Shown here in pieces: positions 49,644 through 59,750 of a DNA stretch of 64,000 bases. The DNA comes from Trichomonas vaginalis G3 (Eukaryota; Parabasalia; Trichomonadida; Trichomonadidae). Each line of letters begins with the position of its first letter. Position 1 is the first letter of the stretch. Both the position numbers and the translations under genes were made by a program. The DNA lies in assembly GCF_026262505.1 (NCBI RefSeq), contig NC_067206.1, positions 37,029,896-37,093,895 on the forward strand, in the 5' to 3' direction. Under the pieces are notes generated by a model that searched no databases, was not told the DNA's origin, and saw only the letters and a list, made by a program, of their open reading frames with translations.

Positions 49644-50672
49644 TTAATTTGGAAAATTAAGATTCAAATAATTTGAATTTCTAGATCTTGTTGTTGATGG
49701 AGGCGGTGGAGCAACTTCATAAATGGATCTGCTATGAGTTCTCCAGTACTTATCCATATCATTTGCAACAGTTTCTCGAATTTTCAAGGCTCTATTTCTA
49801 TTATCGAAAGCAATTGATCCGATATCAACTTTAGCCTTAAATACTTGCTGTTTTAAGTCTTTATCATAATCATAAAAGTCCCTTTCTGCAGCATGTTTAG
49901 CAGCAAGCATTTCTACAGCACGATTATAATCATTAGTCCAATTTCTTGCTCCTTCTTGGCGTTCTTTAAGTTCTAATTCATCTATCTCTTGTTTTAATGC
50001 TGCGGCTTTATCCAATTCGTTCGCATCTAATAATCTTTTCTGTACATGTTTTAATTCAATTAATTTTGTTGAAGGATGTGAATACATTCTGAGTTTAGCT
50101 TTTGAATGCCATTCTTCTTCTAAATCTTTCTTTTCTTTTTCTTGCCTTTCTTCAATGGATAAAAGCTTGTTTTCGTACTTTAAATTTAATTTATCTTCTT
50201 CTGCAGTCATTTTGTGATTGAAAATTGTATAATCTGTTTTAGAATATCCTTTTATAAGAAAGATTTCTGTTTGTTCCTGCTTTTGAGCTTCAATTTTCGT
50301 AGCAATTAGTTGCAATTCTTTTACATGATCAAGTGCAGCTTTAGCTTGTAGTGATTTGTTATAGTATCCTTTATCTATAAAGTATGCTCTTCTGTTTTCT
50401 AAGTCTTTTGCTACTAACGATAATTCATATGGTGATAAATCAGGTAATTTCTCTCCCATAAGGGCATGAGTTGCATATTTTTCAATTTCATCTAAATTGT
50501 CGTTGAGGAGAAGGTCTCTTATTGCTTTGTTCGACATTTGAGATTCGTTTGGTTTGTGAGAACATCGAGGAGAAACGATTTTAGGCCCTTTTCGATTTTG
50601 TTGGAAGAGAATATTATTGGCAGCACGCACATTGAATTTCATTGGGCGAGCACTTTTGGGATATTTATTCAT
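49644..50672 (-). CDS. Coiled-coil protein, function unknown
   Basis: About 342 residues from the ATG at 50672 (MNKYPKSARPMKFNV). The frame is open for 35 more codons to an ATG at 50777, but that extension is an unlikely hydrophobic stretch and is probably leader sequence. A basic N-terminus, an LLNDNLDEIEKYATHALM helix and a long helical region with paired charges (ENKLLSIEERQEKEKKDLEEEW) follow. Then comes LKHVQKRLLDANELDKAAAL, and a proline-rich tail (APPPPSTTRS). Similar hypothetical coiled-coil proteins are common in trichomonads. No enzymatic motif. Confidence 0.7.
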   Translation of the reverse strand: MNKYPKSARPMKFNVRAANNILFQQNRKGPKIVSPRCSHKPNESQMSNKAIRDLLLNDNLDEIEKYATHALMGEKLPDLSPYELSLVAKDLENRRAYFIDKGYYNKSLQAKAALDHVKELQLIATKIEAQKQEQTEIFLIKGYSKTDYTIFNHKMTAEEDKLNLKYENKLLSIEERQEKEKKDLEEEWHSKAKLRMYSHPSTKLIELKHVQKRLLDANELDKAAALKQEIDELELKERQEGARNWTNDYNRAVEMLAAKHAAERDFYDYDKDLKQQVFKAKVDIGSIAFDNRNRALKIRETVANDMDKYWRTHSRSIYEVAPPPPSTTRSRNSNYLNLNFPN

Positions 50673-51248
50673 TTTTTTTTGTAAAATTAAAATCTGACAA
50701 AATTCTAACGAAACTGAGAATTGTGCGGACGATAGAATAAGGTTAGAGTCAATCAAAAGAGCGAATAGAAGAATCATATCCTGCCATAAATAGCTACTAG
50801 TTTAAGGACTCTGAATATGGGGCCCGAAAGAAAGAATCGTTTCACAAATTGTGCTTGAATAAAGAAATCACACATGTTCTATTTTGAATTGTGAGCAAAT
50901 GCAAATATTTCTACATAAATGTTAAGATTCTTGTTAAATTGTTTATGAAAGCACTTAATATTGAATGGAATTGATTTGAATTTGGACTTAGAATGAAATG
51001 TCTTATATTCTATACTTACACAAGATAAGAATATAGCAATTAGAAGAAAACTAGTTGAAATTCAAAATCAAAAATAGAAATAGGAAATATGAGTCATAAA
51101 GCCAATAAAAATGAGTAAAAATATATAAAATAAACTTAAATCTTATTGTCTATCATATGTAATATGAAAATATTCCATTTGATACAAATTTATGTAATTC
51201 TGCACTAACTCCGTGTTTTATTTTGAAAAAAGTGACAATATTATTGTA
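50673..51248. other. Divergent intergenic region
   Basis: AT-rich spacer between two divergent genes; no clear initiator for either side. Confidence 0.35.
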
Positions 51249-51641
51249 ATGAGTTCGAGAAACAAGAAACGTGAAGATTTATTAGAGAGATTAAAGATAC
51301 TTAAAAACAAGCTCCATGCAGAGCACTTGAATTGGGTATCTCCTAACAATAAAATAGAGAAATTCGAACCTGTCGAAATTAAACCATCAAAAATGCCTTC
51401 AAATACAAAAGCATCAACTGAAAGTTTGCGAAAGAAATGGCGTGAAATATTGGTCGATCAGAAAATACAAAAAATTCAAGATTACCGCACGAAAGATGAA
51501 TTCCTTTCTTTATGGAAGTACATCAAGGGATATCAAGTTAATGAGCCACCAAACTTAGATAATATATTTTATATTAATAACGAAGATTTCATCAAAGCTC
51601 AAAGTTACGCTATTCATGAACTTATTGAAACAGATATTTAA
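51249..51641 (+). CDS. Hypothetical protein, 130 aa
   Basis: Starts at the ATG at 51249 (MSSRNKKREDLLERLKILKN); the frame is open further upstream but without ATG. A basic helical N-terminus, a lysine/proline/serine-rich middle (VEIKPSKMPSNTKASTESL) and a C-terminal domain with aromatic residues (DEFLSLWKYIKGYQV) are seen. No signal, membrane segment or known motif. Not recognised. Confidence 0.55.
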   Translation: MSSRNKKREDLLERLKILKNKLHAEHLNWVSPNNKIEKFEPVEIKPSKMPSNTKASTESLRKKWREILVDQKIQKIQDYRTKDEFLSLWKYIKGYQVNEPPNLDNIFYINNEDFIKAQSYAIHELIETDI

Positions 51642-52194
51642 ATATCGTTTATGTATATATTTGTTGTGATTAAAAGTTACTATTACGAAATTTATACCTT
51701 TTCTCAATTTACCATTTTATTTTTTTTTAATATCTTTATTTATCTGCTGCATATTAATCAATCTGATTTGTTCTTAAGACTTTCCTATAAATCAGGAGAA
51801 TATGGTAATGATAGTGGCTCCTAATTACTGATCTTAGCTAGTTTCAAATTAAAAGTCGACCTTGGCCTTTCATTTTCATCTTTTGTAACATAGTTATTAT
51901 GGACATTCATAAAATGATAAATTATTAAACTATGTTTCGGCAATAAAATTTCAAACAATAGTATTGCTATTTGAAAGAATCGAACTTTCAAAACGAATTT
52001 ACATCCAATAGAATGACATTTTTTATAATAAATCATGGTTGAAATATGAATATGGAGCAATGAAACTTCATCCACGAAATCTGAAAACCACCTGATTTTA
52101 TTAGATACCAGATATATATTTCTTTTTCTACAAAATCTAAACCTTGCTTCGGATAGCAAAATCAAAAAAGTGACACGACAGATTCAATTTTTTG
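51642..52194. other. Intergenic spacer
   Basis: AT-rich; a 114-codon minus frame exists here but has no coding character. No gene supported. Confidence 0.35.
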
Positions 52195-52449
52195 ATGTTT
52201 CTCTTCTTTTTTGGCCTTCTCGGTTTTAGTTTCCGTCTCTTGGCAGATGAACCTTCAACAGATCCACCATCTAGAACCCCAATGCCAACTTCAAAATCAG
52301 GTGTTCCAAGCAAAGTTGCAGTTATTTGCTCAGTACTCGCCGCAATCTTAACAATCCTCTGTACTGTTTCAATACTTTGTATTGTTAGCAGAAAGCGCAG
52401 AGAACCAAAGGGCTACCAACAACCTCTTATCGAAAAATCTCTTATATAA
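52195..52449 (+). CDS. Small single-pass membrane protein with signal peptide, 84 aa
   Basis: A compact type I membrane protein. MFLFFFGLLGFSFRLLADEP is a signal peptide with likely cleavage after LLA or ADE. A short proline/serine/threonine-rich outer part follows (STDPPSRTPMPTSKSG), then one transmembrane helix (VAVICSVLAAILTILCTVSI), then a basic stop-transfer RKRRE and a 16-residue cytoplasmic tail (GYQQPLIEKSLI). The layout equals the stalk, membrane and tail region of trichomonad surface proteins, without the large outer domain. It could be a small surface or endosomal protein, or the surviving end of a larger gene. TCAATT just upstream is a weak initiator. Confidence 0.6.
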   Translation: MFLFFFGLLGFSFRLLADEPSTDPPSRTPMPTSKSGVPSKVAVICSVLAAILTILCTVSILCIVSRKRREPKGYQQPLIEKSLI

Positions 52450-53009
52450 AGTTTAAACGTTATACTATAGTAAGATCAAAATCATCATTTTTTATACAAT
52501 GCAAGATTATAAATCTTCATATTATTTAAAAATCTTTTTAATTTTGTCTAATTTGTAATTTTTTTTTAACATGATTCAGCATAACGTCATTATAATCCAT
52601 TTTACTTAGTATTCGATTTGATGAATACTGAGTTCATTTAAGTCAAAGTTAGTTGATAACGATTTTATCAAAATTGAATTGTGTCTAAAGCCAGGATATT
52701 ATTTGATAGCTATAATTTTTGCTATAGGTATGTTTACAGATCTTAAATGATCGAGAAAACTAATATTTAAAATTCTGGGCTTTTATTTTTAAATATCATT
52801 AAAAATTAGTATATTAACAAGAATATAAAAATATTATATTTTTGATCCATTAACATTATTTTCTAAATAATTGAATTTTTATGATTTGAAATTTTAAATT
52901 TATGATATTTCTGTATTTTAACATTATAAACAGATACTTACATGTTAGTATTAATAAAATTCATATCCAGAAATGGTTTGAGTGATAAATTCAGCCACAA
53001 AAATTTTTG
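52450..53009. other. Intergenic spacer
   Basis: Very AT-rich, about 0.56 kb, nothing recognisable. Confidence 0.35.
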
Positions 53010-53015
53010 TCACTT
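53010..53015 (+). promoter_or_regulatory. Initiator (TCACTT) of TRM1
   Basis: TCACTT is an exact match to TCA(+1)-Y-W and places transcription start 6 bases before the ATG at 53018, excluding the longer GTG-started frame. Confidence 0.7.
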
Positions 53016-53017
53016 TT

Positions 53018-54427
53018 ATGGGCGCCGGAGAGAGTGAAGCTCTTATTGAAGAGGGCGATACAAAGATATACTTTCCCCCAAATATTGATAAATCAGAAGT
53101 ATTTTATAATCCAGTTCAGAATTTCAACAGAGATATTACATGTTTAGTTCTTCAAGCTTATAATAACAGAGTTAAAAAGCCAACGAACTTATTTGAAGCC
53201 TTTGCTGCAACTGGTCTTCGATCAATTAGATATGCACGTGAAGTAACCGGATTTAATTCAATTACAGCTAACGATATTGATAAAAATGCTGGCTCTATTA
53301 TAGATCGTAATATACAGCTTAACAAAGTCGATAATATAGTTAAATCATCACTTGGAGATGCAAACAAAGTTATGAACTCCCATAAAGGCGAATATCAAAT
53401 TATTGATTTAGACCCATATTCAACAGTGTCTATCTTTCTCGATGCAGCTATCCATGCTGCAGCTGATGGTGCCCTTCTTTGTGTTACAAGTACTGATGGA
53501 CGCACTTTATGCGGCCAACAACAAGAAGTTTCATACGGATGGTACAATGTCATGGTCCTAAATACAGAGTTTTGCCATGAGATTGGTATTAGAACCCTTC
53601 TTACGCTCATAAAACAAATTGCTGCCAGATATAAGAAGACAATTGAGCCTCTCATTTCATTAGCGGCCAATTTCTACTTCAGAGTATTCGTTATAGTCCA
53701 TGGCAAGTCAAATGAAACGAAACATCTCGCTTCAGACAACGCATATTTATTATTTTCACCAGATTCTCATCTTTTCTGGCTACAACCACTTGGACGTGAC
53801 ATGTCCAAGGGAGAAAACATCACTGTTAAGCCAGCTCAAGTCACAATTCCCTCATTTAAAGATCCATATACAGAATCTCAGCTTCAACTCGGCGGACCAA
53901 TATATACAGGTCCAATACATAATAAGGAGTTTATTCAGTCTCTTATTGACCTACTCCCAACAATGAAATTCTTCAAAACAACAGCAAGAATCGAAGCAGT
54001 CTTAAATTCATGCATCAGAGAGCTTGATTCACCATTTTACTATGATATATCAGTCCTCACTGGTATTATCCACAGTTCTACACCTTCCAGAGAGATTCTT
54101 GTCTCAATTTTAGAGAAATTAGGATATAAAACGTCCGGAACACACTGCAAACCAGGAATGCTTAAGACGGATGCTCCAGGAGAACTTATTTGGGACATCT
54201 TGAGGCGCTGGTACTTCGAAAATGACCAGAAGAAGCTGCCAGAGCAAGATAACTCTGCGAAAAAGATTCTTTCCGCAAAACAATCGACAGAGAACAAATT
54301 CACGTTTGAAGTTGATCCAGAAGTTAAGGAAAGAATCAGATTAGAGAAGAAGATCTGTAAATTCTATATGAATCCCGAGAAGAACTTTGGACCAAAGGCT
54401 GCCGCAAAGAAACAAAAGAATAAATAA
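53018..54427 (+). CDS. TRM1: tRNA (guanine(26)-N(2))-dimethyltransferase
   Basis: A 469-residue SAM-dependent enzyme that dimethylates G26 of tRNAs. Family features in order: EEGDTKIYFPP and VFYNPVQNFNRDI (N-terminal Trm1 signature), LFEAFAATGLRSIRYAREV (SAM-binding loop), ANDIDKNAG (acidic residue binding the ribose of SAM), IIDLDPYSTVSIFLDAAI (the DPYG/S-type active-site motif), then CVTSTDGRTLCG. The C-terminal domain with ELIWDILRRWYFEN completes the family fold. The lysine-rich tail could aid tRNA binding or nuclear import. Start chosen by the initiator. It ends 162 bases before the left end of Polinton 2. Confidence 0.92.
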   Translation: MGAGESEALIEEGDTKIYFPPNIDKSEVFYNPVQNFNRDITCLVLQAYNNRVKKPTNLFEAFAATGLRSIRYAREVTGFNSITANDIDKNAGSIIDRNIQLNKVDNIVKSSLGDANKVMNSHKGEYQIIDLDPYSTVSIFLDAAIHAAADGALLCVTSTDGRTLCGQQQEVSYGWYNVMVLNTEFCHEIGIRTLLTLIKQIAARYKKTIEPLISLAANFYFRVFVIVHGKSNETKHLASDNAYLLFSPDSHLFWLQPLGRDMSKGENITVKPAQVTIPSFKDPYTESQLQLGGPIYTGPIHNKEFIQSLIDLLPTMKFFKTTARIEAVLNSCIRELDSPFYYDISVLTGIIHSSTPSREILVSILEKLGYKTSGTHCKPGMLKTDAPGELIWDILRRWYFENDQKKLPEQDNSAKKILSAKQSTENKFTFEVDPEVKERIRLEKKICKFYMNPEKNFGPKAAAKKQKNK

Positions 54428-54583
54428 AAACTTTTTTTTTGTTTAGTTTGTTTGTTTGCTTGTTTCTCATATTATCAAAATATCTTTATTTTAATAACAA
54501 AAATGTATAACAGTAATATCAGGCACTAGGTAATGAATTATAGTATCTCTTTCCCGATCAAAAATATTAGCTTTTTATTATAG

Positions 54584-54589
54584 AAGGTT
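54584..54589. repeat. Probable target-site duplication AAGGTT of Polinton 2 (left copy)
   Basis: The six bases directly before the terminus. The partner would lie outside the window, so this is inferred from the family rule and from Polinton 1. Confidence 0.45.
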
Positions 54590-55040
54590 AGTAGTATATG
54601 TGGACGGGTTGTGTGACTTTTTTTGTTACATCTATATATAGATGAAGGTATGTTTTCCCAGCCTCTATACATAGATGATATAAAATTTTTTCTTACGTTT
54701 TTTAAGTCATGAATTCGTAAGAAAGCGCGACATTATTAAATAAATTAGTAATAAATATTATACACTCAACCCATACATAATGAAATAAAAAAAAAATAAA
54801 ATAAATATTATATACTAAACACATTAAAAAATTAACATTAATTTTAAAATAATTTATTTTTTCATCTTTTATAAAAGAAGCTATATATAGATGATGTCAG
54901 ATATTCCGCGATTAATTAAACCGATTTTAAAAATAAAGATTGAGTTCAACATTGAACTTTAAGAAACTAATTATTTTCATGAATAAAAAATAAATCATTA
55001 AAAATTCATGTCTTACATTTCTGAATAATTTATTTTTATT
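54590..55040 (+). repeat. Terminal region of Polinton 2, homologous to the Polinton 1 terminal repeat
   Basis: Matches the Polinton 1 terminus over the tip, the palindrome (here CATCTATATATAGATG, 54629-54644), the CTTACGTTTTTTAAGTCATG block and the ATGATGTCAGATATTCCGCG block. It is about half as long because the internal gene is nearly all absent. Whether it is inverted at the other end cannot be seen here. Confidence 0.75.
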
Positions 55041-55049
55041 TTGTGTGAA

Positions 55050-56156
55050 ATGAGCGTCAAAACTAACAACGTTAAAAAATTGGGATTCACAAACGAGGAA
55101 ATAAAGGATATATTAGAGGAGGCGGGTTATGAAGTTGATAAATATTATTTAAGAAATTGTCAAAAATTCGCGGAGTTTTTAAATGAATTTGATTATGGTG
55201 GAAAAATGAATAAAGATGATGTTATAAATTTCTTATATCCCTCTTCTAAAAAAGAAAAACCTAAAGAACCTGATGTTTTTCCTGAATATTATGAAGAACG
55301 GATTAAAGATGATGAATATGATGAAATTGAAAGACTGGAAAAAATAAGAGATGAAATAGATGAAAAAATTAAGGAATTAAGAGAAGTTGAAAAATATAAT
55401 GAAAATGAAGTAGATGGTTTAATGAATATCCCAGCTTCGGAATCAGAAGTACAGAAATCTCATGAAGAAAGATATAAAAATTATGTCTCAGAATCAACAC
55501 AAAATTTATTAGATGGTGAAATAGATGAAACACTTTCAGAAGAAGGAACTAAATTTATTCGTAAACATAAGTTACAATTTATTGATAATGAAGAATACCC
55601 TTGTATCCTACTTTCACCACCTTTAGATTCCGAAAAATTCAAAAAAGCTCTTAAAAACGTGACATATGCAACTAATACGATTAAGAAAGAAGATCATGAT
55701 ATTTACACAAATTATTATTTAAATAAATGCACGGGTGTTGATAAAGTTTTTGATTTATTAGATAAAATATCAAAAGAAACCATTGGAACCTATAAAATTT
55801 TGTGTGATTGTGGTTTCATTATTGAAGATACTAATAATGTTTCATATGAAAGAACAGCACCGAAGGAAGATGAAGTGGAAAGGTCTATACCATTCGTTAT
55901 TAAGAACATAAAAGATATGAAAACGTATAAGCATTATATTTATTCATTTATTTCAGAAAAAATGGAAGCAACCCATAAAACATCTTCTCATCATTTTATA
56001 GCTATTCATACATTCCTTTTCAAAGTTGTGAAATTAAATAAGACAGGAATTAGATTTAATGTATCAGGGTACACATTCTTGAGTAAATTAAAATGTATTC
56101 GTCACGTCGCAGATGATAAAAATTTATGTATTCTTAATTCATTTTATGGGCTTTAA
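55050..56156 (+). CDS. Acidic protein upstream of polymerase (candidate terminal protein), 368 aa
   Basis: A whole frame from the ATG at 55050 (MSVKTNNVKKLGFTNEEIKD). Residues about 1-65 form a small helical domain. About 65-130 is a highly acidic, coiled stretch (EYDEIERLEKIRDEIDEKI). The rest is a mixed domain with TYKILCDCGFIIEDTNN and HKTSSHHFIAIHTFLF. It directly precedes the protein-primed polymerase in both Polintons, with 71 bases between. Protein-primed replicons need a terminal protein, often encoded beside or fused to the polymerase, so that role is possible. No sequence motif proves it, and it might instead be a single-strand-binding or regulatory protein. Not recognised otherwise. 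Confidence 0.6.
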   Translation: MSVKTNNVKKLGFTNEEIKDILEEAGYEVDKYYLRNCQKFAEFLNEFDYGGKMNKDDVINFLYPSSKKEKPKEPDVFPEYYEERIKDDEYDEIERLEKIRDEIDEKIKELREVEKYNENEVDGLMNIPASESEVQKSHEERYKNYVSESTQNLLDGEIDETLSEEGTKFIRKHKLQFIDNEEYPCILLSPPLDSEKFKKALKNVTYATNTIKKEDHDIYTNYYLNKCTGVDKVFDLLDKISKETIGTYKILCDCGFIIEDTNNVSYERTAPKEDEVERSIPFVIKNIKDMKTYKHYIYSFISEKMEATHKTSSHHFIAIHTFLFKVVKLNKTGIRFNVSGYTFLSKLKCIRHVADDKNLCILNSFYGL

Positions 56157-56227
56157 AAAATAAACTTTATTTTTATTTATTTTTTAATTTTTTATTCTTA
56201 CATAAATGAACAAAAACAACAGCTAAA

Positions 56228-59200
56228 ATGAATGATAATCAAATTAGAGCAGAAGGTAGAAGGTTATTTAAACGCTTCTATAACATTCCTGATGGTGTTA
56301 ATCCTAAAACTCGTAGAAGCTATTTAAATGAAGCAATAGATGCATATGAAGGGTTTGACATTTCATCAGAAAGTGAGAGATTAGCGAGAATGTTAAATGT
56401 TAATATTGATTTCTATTATTGTGATCCTCAACCAGAAGACGTGGACATAAATAAGGTAGACTTTCCATTAGTGGAATCAATAATGATAGATCCAGAATTT
56501 GAAACAGTAAATATTTTATTAACACAGAGTCCATGTGGAAAACTTCACGCTGACAGAATAACAGACGTTGAAGCACTCACCGGCTATAAAGTTTGTCCAT
56601 ATTGTAAAGAAGAAGTTTATTCTATCCGTGATGATCCAGAAAGGAAAAACCAAAGAAGATTTTTAAAGCATTGTGAGAAATGTAAAGAAAATAATGGAAG
56701 ATTAATTCAAGACGTTCAATTGCAAAAGACCAGCAACCATATGCACCACATATTACGAAACAGAAGATATATCAGTGGTTATTAGCTCACAATTTGCAGG
56801 AATATTATAAACCGACAAGATATTATATTACTTTTGACTTTGAAACATTAGAGACTAAAGAAGAATTACAACTTTCTGAGTGTGCAACTTTGAACGCTTA
56901 CTTAAAACCATTCATGGTATCATCAACGGTTAAATTAAATGATAAAACATATACGAGGAATTTTTGCTTAACTTCGAGTGATTCTTTTATTTCTGATTGG
57001 ATTGAGTTTTTTATTTTCAACCTGTTCATTAGTTGCTAAATCAAATATTGAACAATAAATGAATTATTATTGAAGACCCATACATTAAATGAAAAACAGA
57101 AGGAAACATTTAAAGAACTTCTAGATGAGGAATTCAATAAAGTGAATATCATAGGTTTTAATTCGGGAAAGTTTGATTTAAATTTAATTCTTCGTGATTT
57201 AAACACTGCAAAATGGAAAATAAAATCAATGCTGGGTTCATCTTCACAATTTAAGCAAATCATTGTAAAGAAAACAAACGTTCCATATGAATTGAGATTT
57301 ATTGACATCAGAAATTATATAGCGGGTGGGACATTAGACCAATTCACTCAAGATTTCGGAAACAATAAATCACGTGTTAAATCCTTTTTCCCTTATCAAT
57401 TCATCACATGGGAAATTACGAAGAAGAATTATATAAAAGGAACCATTCACTCAAGATTCATTTTATTCAGCATTAACTCAAGAAACTATATCAGATAGTG
57501 ATTATCAAATATATCTCAATGATGCTAAAAATTTTAAGAATAGATTAGAATATTTTATTCATTATTGCAATAAAGATGTTGAAATTATGATTGACCCAAT
57601 GATAAAATTATTGAAGAAACATTTGTTTATAAAATTGATATGCTTCATAATCTTTCTTTATCATCGAATGCTTCAATGATTCGTTACGCTTTAGCATATA
57701 AAGACTTTAATCCTAATGAAAAATATCCTGAGGAAGAGATAGAATCAAGTTTTGAATTAACGAAAAAGTATTGGAAATATAAAATTGAATCATATAAGAA
57801 ACAAGATGAAAAAGCAGAAAGGGATACTAAAAATAATGTTTCAATGGATGATTTTCAATACTATCACGATTTAATCCTTTCATCTAAATGCAAAATGTGT
57901 GGTAAAGCGTTTACATATGCAAATAAACCAACATTGGATAGAATCGATAATGAAAAACCACATACCAAAGAAAATTGTCAGTTAATGTGTTGTTATTGCA
58001 ATGTCGTAAAATCAAATAAAGATGAAGATGTTCAACGTTTAAGAATCAATTTAAGAAATTATGCATTAAAAAATAATTTACCAATGACTTTAGATTCAGT
58101 TGAAGCTTATCACATTCTCCGTAATGGAATTACTGGTGGTTATCAAATGTTCAACATAGAGTAAATCTTAAAGGAATCACGCACATTAATAAACTTTCAT
58201 ATATCCAGAAACTAAAACTGTATCAAATGAGGACACCACCAACATTATGACTCATTTCGTTGGTGTTGATTTTAATTCATTATATCCTTCATCATTTTCA
58301 TCTAATCCTCATGATTTCATTCAATATACTGACCATAAAATGTATATGCCGGGAAGATTGAATGGTGTTATCATTTGTGATACAGCAACAAAGAAAGCAA
58401 AAGCACTGGGAATAATTAGAAAGAAAAATACTTTATTCGTGGCTGAAGTAAAGGGTCACATTGATGAAAAATACATTAATGATTACATAAACTTTTTACC
58501 GATAATAAGAAACTTAGATATTATCACAGATGAAAAAACAATTGGCAGTTTTATGTATAATTACATGAAATCAAACAATCTACCAGTTGACCAGAAACAG
58601 AGAAAATTAACTCAGTTAGCATCAACACACAACCAATATCAACCATTTTCTTCTTATTATCTTTGGTATCTAATAGACAGATTTCATTTTATCATTGATG
58701 ACATTCAATCAATTTTAACATTTACTAAAAACACTTGTTTTAATGAATTTGCGAACGAATTTATGAACGAAAGACAAAAGGCTGAATTAGAAGGAAATAA
58801 AGGAAAAAGTTTATTTTGCAAGATTTCGCTTAATGGATCATATGGTTACGATGCAATGAATACACAAAATTACGCAAAGACTAAAATAATGAATGCACAG
58901 AAGGCACGCGTTGCATGTATGTCAAATAAGTTTAAAAACATAAGAGAAATAGGTGAAGATACGTATCAAGTGATGCTTAAAGATAGATTTTATAGATGTG
59001 ATACATGTTTACAAGAGGCATTCTTCACTTTAGATAATGCTAAATACTGGTATTTGGTTTTCATTTATGATTTTATGTATAAATGCATGGATGTTAATCG
59101 TTTTCATTTCATTGAAGGTGATACTGATTCATCTTATTGGGCAATCGCTGGCGACCCAAATCTTCCTAACACTCAAGCATTTCAAGCAATTGTAACCGAT

Positions 59201-59647
59201 AAACAATTTTATGATAAAAACATTTTCAAATTCGCACCATTTGATTTCTTCTGTTTTGATGAGAAATTTAAACCTAAATTAAAGAATAAAGCTGAAGAAA
59301 AAGCACATGAGAAGAAGTTATTGGGTTTAGCAATTGAGAAACAAGGTGATAACATGGTTGCTTTATGCCCTAAGTGTTATACATCATTCAACGGTTCAAT
59401 TGATGGAAGTGATTTTAAAAAGATTGCACAAAAAATGAAAGGTGTTAGTTTACGACAAAATAAACAATTAACACCTAAAAATTATTTGGATATAATAAAT
59501 GATAAAGTGATATTTGATGGTCAGAATATTAATTTACAACTTAAAAACGGGTCAATGACTCGCTTAACAATCGGTAAGACTGCATTAACAGGAGCACACA
59601 CTAAGGCTGTATGTTGTGAAAATGGATGTTGTATGCCGTTTATTTAA
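56228..59647 (+). pseudogene. POLB: Protein-primed family B DNA polymerase of Polinton 2, broken
   Basis: The better preserved of the two polymerase copies. Parts: N-terminal region with a zinc-type motif (CPYCKEEVYSIRDD...H..C, around 56597-56682); exonuclease segments YYITFDFETLE (about 56823) and IIGFNSGKFDLNLI (about 57150); an HNH-like cysteine cluster (57889-58029); then the polymerase core in a long open stretch from 58247 with GVDFNSLYPSSF (motif A), KISLNGSYGYDAMN (motif B) and EGDTDSSYWAI (motif C, the catalytic DTDS). A cysteine-rich C-terminus (CPKCYTSFNGS, CCENGCCMPF) ends the protein. It replicates the element DNA from its ends. Broken, with a few breaks in the N-terminal half. 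Confidence 0.87.
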
Positions 59648-59750
59648 TGAAATACCACAGAAGAGACAAAAGGAACCGTTAATGATGGTTTTGATACTAT
59701 GATTCAAAGAGGTGGGCACCCTTAAAACATTGATTTTTTTTTTTATATAA

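Noticed and set aside
51821-52165. Minus frame of 114 codons
   Set aside because: No recognisable domain, no initiator and composition like its AT-rich surroundings.
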